From the NCBI RefSeq assembly GCF_017562075.2, contig NC_054081.1:22979793-23043792 (forward strand): a stretch of DNA of 64,000 nucleotides, in the 5' to 3' direction. This DNA is from Anopheles merus (lineage: Eukaryota > Arthropoda > Insecta > Diptera > Culicidae). The notes under the pieces are model-generated. The model saw only the letters and a program-made list of their open reading frames with translations. It was not told the DNA's origin and made no database searches. The position numbers and the translations under genes are program-made. Within the stretch, counting starts at the first letter, position 1. The number at the start of each line of letters is the position of its first letter. This document shows, in pieces, positions 52,524 through 64,000 of the stretch.

Positions 52524-55409
52524 TTACGAACGCCCAAGTCGTTGATCCGCTTTCCATAAGGCCAGCAGCTTCAACAGTATTGATCGCATGCCGTTTGCTA
52601 TGACTTCCCATGTTTCAGCATTCTTTAACATCACCTCGGTCAGGTTTGTTCCGTTGATTGTTGTTCCGCACTTTACGGTGATTTCATGACGTTCCTCAGC
52701 AAAACGAGGGCAATGAAAAAGCACGTGTTCTGCTGACTCCACGATGCTCACACACGCTGGGCAGTCTGGCGAGCTTGCGTGACGGTACTTGTGAAGATAA
52801 CTCCGGAAACACCCATGGCCGGAGAGGAACTGAGTTATGTAGAAGTTAACTTCGCCGTGTTTTCTGCTCGTCCATGCAGCGATGTTCGGGATCAGTGCAT
52901 GTGTCGTACGCCCCTTTGTTGAACATGCCATTCAGACTGCCACTTTCTCATAGAGAGCTGCTTTGCTGAGGATCTGGATAATCCCGCGTTTGGAACTCCG
53001 GAGAAACTGCAACACTCAGAATCCTCTGCTAATATGAAGCAGATGGGACCATGCTTGCGATAACACAAACTGCCACGTGCGATATTGTTTTGTAGGCACA
53101 AACAACTCTCATAGCTAGCAATCGGTGTACTCTGTTCACCAACTGTCGGTTTTCCTTTAGCACCAGGACATGTGCCCAGATCGCAGCGTTATAGCGCAAC
53201 CGTGAGATGGCCACGTCCGCTAGAAGTCGCCTGCAGCTACTCTTGGGCCCTCCAATGTTCGGCATTATTTGTATCAACGAGTTTGCTGCCTTAAAGACGT
53301 TGTTACAGGCGTACTCGACATGCTTCCGGAAACTTAAGCGGTCATCGATGATCACACCAAGATATTTTAGATGACGTATCGACTCAATACGATCATCACC
53401 GACCTGGATGCTACCTGACTGCACTGTCTTGTGGCTGCTTATGATGAGGAATTCCGTCTTTTCATGGGCGATTTCTAGCCTCATTTGTTGCATCCACGAC
53501 TCGATTCTGCTTACGGAGTCGGATGTGAGGAGTTAAATCTCTTCTATTGACTCACCAAGGACAGTAAGAGCAATATCATCAGCAAAACCTATCACTTCAG
53601 CTCCTGGAGGAAGCCCTAGGGTCAAAACTCCGTTGTACATAACATTCCAGAGAGTTGGACCCAAAATCGAACCTTGAGGAACGCCAGCGGTGATGCTCAT
53701 TTTTTTTATTCCCAGATCTGTGTCGTATAAAAGCACCCGGTGATCCAAATAGCTTTTCAGCAGCCTACAGAGGTACGGTAGAACCATCATCTTGGAGAGA
53801 GCTGCATGTATGGCCTCCCAGTTGGCACTGTTGAAAGCATTCTTTACGTCAATCGTAACGATCGCGCAGTATCTGTTTAAAGTCCTCTTTTTAGCAAGGC
53901 GCTTCGTCCTTTCTTTAAAACAGCTGCGATCGCTTCACCAGTAGACCGCCCCTTTCTAAAGCCAAACTGTCTGTCCGACAGTCCGTGTTCGCCTTCCGTA
54001 TAGACAACTAATCGGTTGAGTATTAGGATTTCTAGTATCTTGGCGAAATTGTCTATCAATCCTAAAGGCCTTAGTGCTGATGCGTCGCCGGGGGGCTTCC
54101 CAGGCTTTGGTAAAAGAACGAGTTTTTGTCGCTTCCAAGGTATCAGAAAAAAGCCAGTATCGAAGCAGTTCTGGAACACTGATAAAAAAGCTTCCGGGTA
54201 CGCTTTGATAGCTGCTTTGATCGCTTCAATGGGAATACCATCCGGACCAGGTGCCTTCCCCAGTTTGAGATGGTCTGCAGCCTTCTGTAGTTCATCAGCG
54301 GATATTGACACAAGTTCAACATCAGGATTGCGGGGTATATCACGTGGAGTTTGTGGCTCATGGATAGGAAACAACTGTTCAATGATAGACTTGAGCACGG
54401 TTGGGTTCCTTTCCCTAGGTAGTTCTTGGCCGACCATCTTACCCATTAGCGTTCGGTAAGCACCAAACGGGTTGTTTTCAACCTCATCGCATAGGGCCAA
54501 AAAGCATCTCCTTTTACTTGCTTTGATCTTCCGTTTTAGATTAGATCGTGCCAGGATATACAAACGTCTCAGATCCTCCCTTTGTTCCGAGGATTTGGCT
54601 CGATTCATCTTTCTGCGTGCTTCGATGCAATGGCTTCGGCACTGGGCTATTTCGGTAGTCCACCAGTAAGCTTCAATGCTGACGAGGTGTTTGAGAAATC
54701 ACCAAACCTCAATGCCTCAATAAACAGTTCTTCGTTGAAGCATTGTGTTTTCCAGGCTGGAAAACCGGAGCCCTGGGCAACCCTGTGGCACTTGCTTCCT
54801 GCCGTGTAGCGTATCACTCGGTGGTCACTGAGGGTGTAGGCATTGCTTACCCTCCAGTTCATGGAAGAAGCCAATGCTGGACTACAGAACGTAAGGTCTA
54901 TAATGGAAGCTCTGCTATTCCTTACAAATGTGGGACAGGAGCCATTGGTAAATGACCAGTGCTAAGTTCAGTCTAGAAAAGTGCTCCAACAGGGCGTTTC
55001 CTCTGGCGTTTGTTCTTTTACTGCCCCATTCCGTGGCCCAAGCGTTAAAATCTCCTGAAATGATGATAGGATTAACATCGTAGACCTCATCTGAAATCCT
55101 CTTAAGCATTTCTTCGAATTTCTCTAGATCCCACCTTGGCGGAGCGTAGCAGCTGCAGAAGGTTATTTTGTTGATGACTGCAATCACATACCCCTCGCCG
55201 TGCCTTGAAATGATCTGCTGGATCGGAAATCTACCAGAAGCCCAAATAGCAGCGGTCCCTGTAGAGTCAGAAACCCAATTGTTTACGCCGCTAGGACAGC
55301 GATACGGCTCGGACAGCATTGCCACATCTCCCTTCTCCTCTACAAGCAATTGCCCAAGCATGTCTTGGACTTCTTCACAGTGGTTCAGGTTCAACTGAAC
55401 TATCTCCAT
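52524..55409 (-). pseudogene. R1-like LINE ORF2, frameshifts and one stop
   Basis: ATG at 55409 (MEIVQLNLNHCEEVQDML) opens the endonuclease (AMLSEPYRC, IISGDFNAWATEWG, later TLSDHRVIRY). A frameshift near 54957 splits it. RT has KAPGPDGIPIEAIKAA, FGFRKGRSTGEAI, TIDVKNAFNSANW, GVPQGSILGPTLWN and FADDIALTV; a shift is near 53880 and a stop TAA near 53534. The C-terminal zinc motif CPACVSIVESAEHVLFHC sits in another frame (52524-52931). ORF2 starts inside the last codons of ORF1, an 11-base overlap usual for this clade. Confidence 0.8.
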
Positions 55410-55506
55410 ATCGATTTCTGCTTACTCGCTGGACAGAAAACGCCGCTGGTATGATGCATGTTTGTACGTGGTGAACAAAGGACACATCTGGGAGGTCTGA
55501 CACATG
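55398..55506 (-). pseudogene. R1-like LINE ORF1, last 36 codons
   Basis: After gypsy-3 the ORF1 frame resumes at the duplicated CATG with CVRPPRCVLCSPRTNMHH and ends in TAG at 55398-55400. It completes the third knuckle region (CVLC...H...FC). It shows where gypsy-3 landed. Confidence 0.75.
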
Positions 55507-55664
55507 TGTAACAAATGATCCTCTCGAGTTGACTGCTAATTAACGACTGCTTTATTCACCTTAATCACTTACACATACACTTACATTCCTAACCGTAACT
55601 CTAACCTAACCAATACCTATACCTATTATTACAACCCTCACCCATACTTATACCTATTGTTACA
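55507..55664 (-). repeat. gypsy-3 3' LTR
   Basis: 158 bp; identical to 59964-60121. Short for a gypsy LTR. It contains repeated CCTATAC/CCTATT blocks. Confidence 0.95.
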
Positions 55665-55704
55665 CTCGGACACCCAGCACGTGAAGTGTCCTCACCTTCA
55701 CTCC

Positions 55705-57593
55705 TTAATCTTCATCTTCTTCATTTTCGGAGTTTTGCAACTCATCCAATAATTCCAAGGCGCACCATTTTTTAATCCTATCGGCCGAATATACTGTTGA
55801 ATATTGTTTACCTTCCGTGCCTGGAATTGTCCCGATTCGGTACCTATCATTTCCTAAAATTTCCGTTATAATCCACGGTCCCTTAAACTTCGGTTCTAAT
55901 TTTCTACTCCCACCGGGTATAAATTGATCTTTTACCACTAATACCAAATCGTCGACCTTATATGTAGTTGGCCTCTTACGTCTTTTATCAAAGTATGTCT
56001 TTTGACGAGTTTGTTCTTTTTTCGTGGTATTTAATACTTTTTCAAATGTATCTACTTCATGCGCTTCCTTTTCTTCTGTACCAATAACTGATATGATTTC
56101 GTTTCTTACCACGTCTTTTGGGTTGTACGCTAAAACCAAAGAGGTAGGCGATACTCCTGTTGTTCCATTTGGCATAGTATTAATTGCATTTTGAACTAAT
56201 TTAACCTGTTCATCCCAACGACGTTCGTTATCGTCTTCCATTGTTCTAACCGCCGTGAGTATAGTTCGATTACTCCTTTCCACTTGTCCATTTCCTCTTG
56301 GCGTTCCTATATATGTTCAATAGTATAATCTTCGCAAAATTTCTCAAACACACTCGAAGTAAACGCGGTGCCCCTATCTGTTATAATTCGGGTTGGCAAT
56401 CCAAAAATACAGGCCACCTCCTCTAACATCTCTATAACTGGTTGTGTTTTTGTTGACCTTACTGCTTTTATGAACACATACATTGTGAATCCGCAAATCG
56501 TCACTAAAATATGTTCATTTCCTTTGACCGATTTAATAAATGGCCCTAAGTGGTCTATATGGAATGTATGAAACGGCCTTGGTTGTTTCGGTATTGGGTT
56601 TAACCACCCTTCTGGCTTGCCACCTTTTTCCTTAAAATATGCACATTTTGGGCATGCATCAATGTATGATCGTATGTACTTGCGCATTTTCGGAAACCAA
56701 AATTTATCTTTGACCATCGCTAAAACCTTTTCCACCCCAACATGTCCCTTATCGTCGTGGTAACTTTTAATCATTCTCCATCTTACTCTAACTGGTACAA
56801 CGAAGCATTTTTTATTCTCCACTAGCCTAAAAAGCCTGTGATTCTCTACCATGTAGCTATTTTTGATTTGTGTGTCTTCATCGCACATCGGTTCTCTCGA
56901 TAAAATATCAACAATTCTAATTAGGTTTTTATCTTGACGTTGCATTGTTACTAGAAAATCAGTATTAGCTATTTCTATATTTAATATACTTTCTGCTACT
57001 GTATCTACCTCTCTTGGTATCTCTACTGGAGATCTACTTAAAGCATCAACATGTTGCATATGCGATCCACTTCTATGCTCGATTTCAAAATCATACTCCA
57101 ATAATCTTAGAAAATATCTCGCTATGCGGGAATTCATCTCTTTCTTCTTATATGCATCTCGTACCGCTGCACAGTCTGTTTTCAACACAAAACTTTTACC
57201 TATCAGATAGTGTCTGAATCGTTCGACGCTAGCTACAACCGCCAGCATTTCCAGTTCATAGCTATGATATTTCATTTCTGTCGGATTTGTCTTTCTGCTG
57301 AAATAACTGACGGCATACCATTTGTCTGATGACTTTTGTAGTAATATGCCCGCTATCCCTACACTTGATGCATCTGTATGTAATTCGGTCGGTGCATTTA
57401 AATCGTATAACCTCAAAATTGGCCTTTGTGCTAATCGTTTTCTAATTTCATCGAACGCATCTTGTTGCTCTTGCTTCCATTCAAACTCGAAATCTTTTTT
57501 CAGCAGTTTTAACATAGGTGCCGCAATAATGCTAAAATCTTTCACAAATCTTCTGAAAAAAACCTGCCAATCCCAAAAATTGCTGAACCGCAT
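55705..57593 (-). pseudogene. gypsy-3 RT end, RNase H, integrase
   Basis: RNase H: ELHTDASSVGIAGILLQ, KYHSYELEMLAVV, DALSRSPVE. Integrase: zinc region (YHDDKGHVGVEKVLAMV, CPKCAYF), FHIDHLGPF (D), ITDRGTAFTSSVF (D), then a frameshift near 56300 and GNGQVERSNRTI (E, near 56285). The C-terminal part reads KVDDLVLVVKDQF and FKGPWIITEI. All catalytic positions are kept; only the frame is broken. Confidence 0.85.
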
Positions 57594-58380
57594 GTACCGA
57601 CATTGGCTTTGGAAAATCTGTCACCGCTTTTGTTTTCGTTTCTCGTGGCCTCACTCCATTTCTACCCACTTCAAAACCGAGAAATTCTACATTTTCTTTA
57701 AAAAAATAGCTTTTCTCCAGGTTTATCGTAAAACCTTCCTCTCTTATTATTTGTAAAAGCGTTTCTAATTTTTCCAACAAATCGTCTTCATTTTTTCCCG
57801 ACAGTATCAAATCATCTAGATAGGCCACCAATACTACTTCCCGCTTTCTGCATTCCATCACCATTTTGTTCATAGCCCTTTGAAAAATGGCACACCCATT
57901 TGCTAAGCCGAATGGCATTCTTGTGAACTTGTAGTGACCACTAGACGTAGAAAAAGCCGTTAAATCTTGACTATCCTCATGAATTGGAATTTGGTAATAA
58001 CCACTAAACAAGTCGAGAGTTATAAACATCTGAGCCCCATTTAATTTTTGTAAGCACTGCTCTATATCTGGCATAGGATATTTATCCTTTAATGTTTTCC
58101 TATTCAGCATTCGATAATCGACTGCCATTCTAAACTGTCCATTTTTCTTCGGCACCAATACTATCGGGCAGTTATATGGTGCTTCTGATTCCTTTATGAT
58201 GCCAGTATCTAACAACTCACCCACCAACTCACTCAAAACTTTTTCGTGCGCTAACTCGATCTTACGTGGCTTCACATATACAGCTACATTATCCATCAGT
58301 TGTATTCTCATCGTATTATTTCGGGCACATCCAACTTCCCTCATTTTCAGTGCGAAACACTTTCTGTACTTTTTCACCAA
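57532..58380 (-). pseudogene. gypsy-3 reverse transcriptase
   Basis: The RT reads CPIVLVPKKNGQFRMAVDYR, FITLDLFSGYYQIPIH (motif A), RMPFGLANGCAIFQ and LVAYLDDLILSGKN (motif C). TAA at 58381-58383 parts it from Gag-protease in the same frame. A shift near 57560, in a run of T (GFFQK against GFFRR), breaks its 3' end. Confidence 0.85.
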
Positions 58381-59808
58381 TTATAACAATTTTTTATTTT
58401 TCTTTGTATCACCTTCTGACTTGATCATATTCTCGACAACTTCAATTGGTTCGGTCCCTTCAATTGTAAAGATATCAAGCTCTAATATTTCATCCTCATT
58501 ATGAATATTGGTGTTTTTATCCAAACTAAAAACTAATTGATTATTTGGTTTTACCATCACTAATCCATCTTGTTCGAGGACATCTTCTCCTAATATAATA
58601 GCCGTATTTTGTACCCACGACGGTACTATCTGTAACTCTACACTCAACACAACATTATCCACGCTGACCTTTGCACATATCTTTTCCTTGACTTTTACCT
58701 CGACTTGTCCGAAACCTTTCAGTGTCTTATCGCTTGGTTTTATGATTCCGAAATTATTCACCCATTTTTCTTGAATTGTAGAAACTTTGGCTCCCGTGTC
58801 AATAAGTGCTTCGAATGTTTTGTCCTCCACTGTAACTAATTTTTTAAACGCACTCTCTTTCTCTACTACACGTACATGTATAAGTTTCTTATCCGTCGCT
58901 TCTCTCATCACACTACGGCAATCCCTTTTCAAATGCCCTTCCTGTCCACACGCATAGCACTTAACTCTCTCACACTCTCTCGCTACATGTCCAGATCCGC
59001 CGCATTGGTAACACTTTAGCGCTCTCTTCGTATTGTCGAATTGTATTGGTGTACGTTCCAGCCTACGTGTGCCCTCTATTACAACTTTCTGTTCTATCAT
59101 CTGTATACCACTTCCCCCAACCGCTTGTACACCTTCTAACCATCGTAATTCCGCCAAAAGTTCTTGCACGGTTGACACTCTACCAATAGACGCATGTGCA
59201 CGCTTCCACAATTCGTTCAATCCGCTCGAAATGTACATTAAAATTGTTTCTTCCCTAAATTGCCCCTTTTTACCCATAGCCAGCATCTCATACACATAGT
59301 CAATCGGCGCTTCACGACGACTCCATTTTCTACCAGCCAACCAGTTGTGATAAAACACTTCGTTTTTTGTCGCAGGAAAACCGATCACTAATTGTTGCTT
59401 AAAACTCTCCCAGGTTTTAATCATCGCTTGATTGCTTTCCCACTACAACTTTGCCGAACCGCTTAAACTTAACCGCGCACAATGCAGCTTCACTGCATCA
59501 GTCCACCCATAAAGCTCTCCGGTCTCCTCGATGTTCTGCACCCATACTTCTGCACTCGCACACACCGTGTTACTAGGGTCAAATGGGTTCACCAACTCCT
59601 TGATCTCTCGAACGTCTGGTACACGACAGCACAATTCATCTCCAACGTGCACTTGTTGAGTCTTCAGCCTGATCAACTCTTGACTTATTTCGTCGATCCT
59701 TTTCTGCAGCATCTCGATCTCCAAACCTTCCTTTTTCTTCCTTTCCGTTACAAAACGATCTTCCCGGCTACTGGCATCCTCTAATTGTTCCTTCTCTTGC
59801 TTGCTCAT
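58381..59808 (-). pseudogene. gypsy-3 Gag and protease
   Basis: ATG at 59808 opens Gag with a coiled coil (RKKKEGLEIEMLQKRIDEIS). TAG at 59443-59445 interrupts the same frame. Then come WLAGRKWSRREAPIDYVYEM, two CCHC knuckles (CYQCGGSGHVAREC and CYACGQEGHLKRDC) and a protease with ALIDTGAKVSTI. The frame stops at TAA 58381. The stop before RT might be read through, or be a lesion. Confidence 0.8.
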
Positions 59809-59963
59809 GACTTCCTCTGCAAGATTGTACGGCTCCCGAAAATATCACGCTTCAGTTCGATTGAACACTTCCAGAATATTTTCTCCGCTACAACAACTCA
59901 GCTATCGCTTCCGGAAAGGATTATTTTGTACAGGTAACTTTCTTGCGAATCCTGTCTACAGCT

Positions 59964-60121
59964 TGTAACAAATGATCCTCTCGAGTTGACTGCTAATTAA
60001 CGACTGCTTTATTCACCTTAATCACTTACACATACACTTACATTCCTAACCGTAACTCTAACCTAACCAATACCTATACCTATTATTACAACCCTCACCC
60101 ATACTTATACCTATTGTTACA
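59964..60121 (-). repeat. gypsy-3 5' LTR
   Basis: 158 bp, identical to the other LTR. Minus-strand sequence directly after it (AGCTGTAGACAGGATTCGC) would be the primer site; I could not match it to a tRNA. Bases 59809-59963 are the leader. Confidence 0.95.
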
Positions 60122-61416
60122 CATGTTTTGGCAAAATGCCCTGTTTCACCGCATCGCAGACAGCAGTCGGTCCTATCTGGGCCTTTGCAATCGCGGGAGA
60201 AATGGCCCGTCTCCCAGTATTTGAAACACTTCCTGTTCGGTATTTGTATTTTTACCGGGCAAATTGACCATTCAATCCTAATCTTGCCACGTGCTGCCAC
60301 TAGCGTTGCTAGTTTCGTCGGGATCTTCACTGAAGCGGTCTGCATTCCATTGAAGGATTTGGTCATCTTGGTCTCGAAAGTTACCCCGTCCAGCTCGGTG
60401 AACAAATCCCGAAGATCTTTTTCAACGTCGCTGGTCTGCGTCTCTGCGTCGATGTAACGAATTTCCACCGTTTCCATTTGGCCTAAGGTCTTTACTATCC
60501 CATTGCTGCCAATGGAATTCTGTACCACCTTTGCGTAGTCTACTCCGCAATCATCATCGCTTTTGCCCAGTTCGAAAAGCAAGCCTCCATTTTTTGTTCC
60601 TCGAATTCGCACTACTTTCTTACCGAAAGCTTGAAGCTCAGGATCTGCTTTTAGCTTGCGGAGGATTTCCACATGGGTAATATTTTCGCCAGGCGCCACT
60701 AGTACGGCTTCGGTTTTTGGACGCCTCGGCGGAAGCGCCTCCCGAGTAGATGCAGGGTGAACTTGCTTTGCGCCGGTGTCATCCAGAATGACACTTTCGG
60801 GACCACAACCGGCACTCGCGACCAGCGAGCTGCCAGAGGGGGCATCATTTTTTGCTCTCTTAGCATCGTCCGCTTCCTCAGGCGACCTCAAATTTCTGCC
60901 CCGTTTACCATTCGCTGGCGTCTCGGTTTGGGGGCAGCCTTCTAGCGCCTCTTTTAGGGACTTTTCAGCCCTTTCCGCCCGCAGCCGTGTCGTCATGAGC
61001 TCACGTTCAACACAGGCTAACGCCGATAAGATGCTCACTGCCATCTTCTTGATCGGATGGTGAACGTTATTCCGATCATTCGTATAGGCATGAAGTTCTC
61101 CAGCCACCTTTAAAGCTTCCTGCAGCTTGCTTTCACCGACAACAGGCACTGGCTCTTTCGATGAAGAAAACGATTCCACTGGTTGCGAGGTCACGGAATC
61201 CTCTGCTGCCATCGTATTTTCCTCGCCGGTTACCGCTTCAGCAACAGCAGAATCGACCGACGTGCTGGCAACTACTTCAACCGCAGGAGAAGCTGAACAC
61301 TCTCCGAAATCCGACGGAGGAGATCTAGGCGTCTTGCTACTACGGCCAAAAAAAGCGCCTATATCCTTCAATGCCGACCCCAGAGGACGGGGAGGTAGCG
61401 ATTCGTTCCCGCTCAT
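60122..61416 (-). pseudogene. R1-like LINE ORF1, main part, cut by gypsy-3
   Basis: ATG at 61416 (MSGNESLPPRPLGSALKDIG) opens about 432 codons up to the insertion. The first half is Ser/Glu-rich with a basic segment (KRGRNLRSPEEADDAKRAK). Then comes a folded ORF1 domain (THVEILRKLKADPELQAFG, RIRGTKNGGLLFEL) and CCHC knuckles (CFKYWETGHFSRDC, with Y for the second Cys; CLRCGETGHFAKTC). It would be intact but for gypsy-3. Confidence 0.8.
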
Positions 61417-62400
<984 letters not shown>

Positions 62401-62556
62401 TTTGAATGTGTATTGGTGTGTGTGTTTGTTTCACAAGTATGTCGTTTCGGATAGATTTGGTAGTAGTATTTTTTGTGTTTTGGGTTAGGTTTTTGATGTA
62501 ATAAGCAGGACCACCGCCCTCGCGATCAGTGTTTTTTCGATATATTAACAATTATA

Positions 62557-62785
62557 CGGTCTTCTTTCGCCGTGGTCTTCTGAGGACGTCCGGTTGACTT
62601 GCGCGTTTCGGTTGTCCAAGCACGTTTCGGTTGTCTAATCACGTTTCAGTTGTCCGAAGCGCGTTTGCCACAAAAGTGCGCGATCGTTCCATTATGAACT
62701 CGATCGTTTTGCGCTTAATGCCAGCAGTAGCCATTCGCTTTATCATATGGTGCTGATAATCGGTACAATGTTTACCTCGACCCAT
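62557..62785 (-). pseudogene. Tc1-like transposase N-terminal fragment
   Basis: ATG at 62785 opens MGRGKHCTDYQHHMIKRMAT, a helix-turn-helix start like Tc1-type transposases, then IMERSRTFVANALRTTET. A stop TGA follows, and the same frame resumes LDNRNVLGQPKRASQPDVLR and a basic RRPRRKKT linker, as before the second DNA-binding helix set. The catalytic domain is absent. It is a fossil. Confidence 0.5.
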
Positions 62786-63492
<707 letters not shown>

Positions 63493-63683
63493 TAACGTGG
63501 TAAAACAAGCGCACGGTGCGATGAAAAAACAGGGTCCTATCTTATTGTCCGTTACTGTACCCGAAACACTACCCCAGCACTGTGCAAGTTAGCTGCAGTG
63601 CAGACAGCACGGGCCGGGGTATACACATTTGTACCGTTGACACACACTTATGTAAATGAAGCCTAAAAGAAAAAAATTTGTCC

Positions 63684-63930
63684 AGCTTTGTGTTTTGTAC
63701 TTTAGGGTAGGGTAAATAATGAGAAATAGTTTAGAAATAGGAGAATTGTAATTCAAAAAAATATACCTCTTCCCGTATTTCTCCCGTAGCCCAAGTTTGT
63801 GTTTTGTGCTTTAGGGTAAATAGAGTAAAAAATGATAAATAGTTTTGTCACACAGGTGTTCATTGTGAATGTAAAAAATATGCCTCTTCCCGTATCTCTC
63901 CCGTAGCCCAACTTTGTGTATTGTGTTTCA
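63684..63930. repeat. Tandem repeat, period about 115 bp
   Basis: The phrases CTTTGTGTTTTGT and ACTTTAGGGTA (63686), TTTGTGTTTTGTGCTTTAGG (63798) and CTTTGTGTATTGTGTTTC (63914) recur. Each is preceded by CCTCTTCCCGTAT and CTCCCGTAGCCCAA. Two full units and a partial third are seen; it may continue past the window. Confidence 0.75.
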
Positions 63931-64000
63931 GATCAATCGGGCGAATAGTGAGCAAGTTTTGGTTGGTTGTTTTGTGAAAGAATCAAAATATTATTTTCGT

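Larger units (their letters stand above)
55507..60121 (-). mobile_element. gypsy-3: complete Ty3/gypsy element, identical 158-bp LTRs
   Basis: LTRs at 55507-55664 and 59964-60121 are identical, with ends TGTAAC/GTTACA. The 4-bp duplication CATG flanks the element (55503-55506 and 60122-60125). Total length is 4615 bp. Gag, protease, RT, RNase H and integrase are all present, but carry two stops and two frameshifts. It inserted in ORF1 of the R1-like LINE. There is no env gene. Confidence 0.95.

Overview
The window is animal repeat DNA, most likely from a mosquito (Anopheles-like). The reasons are the mix of elements: BEL/Pao and Ty3/gypsy LTR elements, CR1-type LINEs ending in (AAT)n, an R1-type LINE placed in a (TG)n tract, a short RTE-tailed SINE, MITEs, and spliced transposase-like genes. 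No host housekeeping gene, rRNA or tRNA was recognised. The species call is an inference from repeat content only.

Layout, left to right. 1-10.7 kb: an old minus-strand Ty3/gypsy element (gypsy-1), broken by a SINE, a 537-bp MITE and a plus-strand CR1-like LINE (LINE A). 10.7-12.4 kb: a BEL-like LTR/primer-site remnant, two 201-bp tandem units, and the left arm of a long imperfect palindrome. 12.4-24.1 kb: a Pao-type element with a 5-bp target duplication and an intact 1697-codon polyprotein. The body of its 5' LTR is not visible; in its place lies about 5 kb carrying a spliced transposase-like gene convergent with a DUF4806-type gene. 24.1-24.9 kb: the rest of the palindrome. 24.9-35.0 kb: an old BEL element (BEL-2) split by a young complete BEL element (BEL-1) and by a second copy of the CR1-like LINE (LINE B). 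35.2-39.1 kb: a decayed minus-strand gypsy element (gypsy-2). 39.8-49.2 kb: MITE-like repeats and a minus-strand LINE (LINE C) split by a 3.4-kb insert. 49.7-52.1 kb: a LINE 3' fragment, then a second, decayed copy of the transposase-like gene. 52.2-62.2 kb: an R1-clade LINE lying between (TG)n tracts, with a young gypsy element (gypsy-3, identical LTRs) inserted in its ORF1. 62.4-64 kb: a Tc1-like transposase fragment, (CA)n, and a 115-bp-period tandem repeat.

The elements record an insertion order: gypsy-1, then SINE/MITE/LINE A; palindrome, then Pao; BEL-2, then LINE B and BEL-1; R1-like LINE, then gypsy-3. Most coding regions are broken. The exceptions are the Pao polyprotein and the DUF4806-type gene. 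The most unusual content is the two-gene unit at 13.4-17.0 kb. A second copy of its large gene, with the same intron positions, lies at 50.3-52.1 kb. I could not place this family in a named transposon superfamily.
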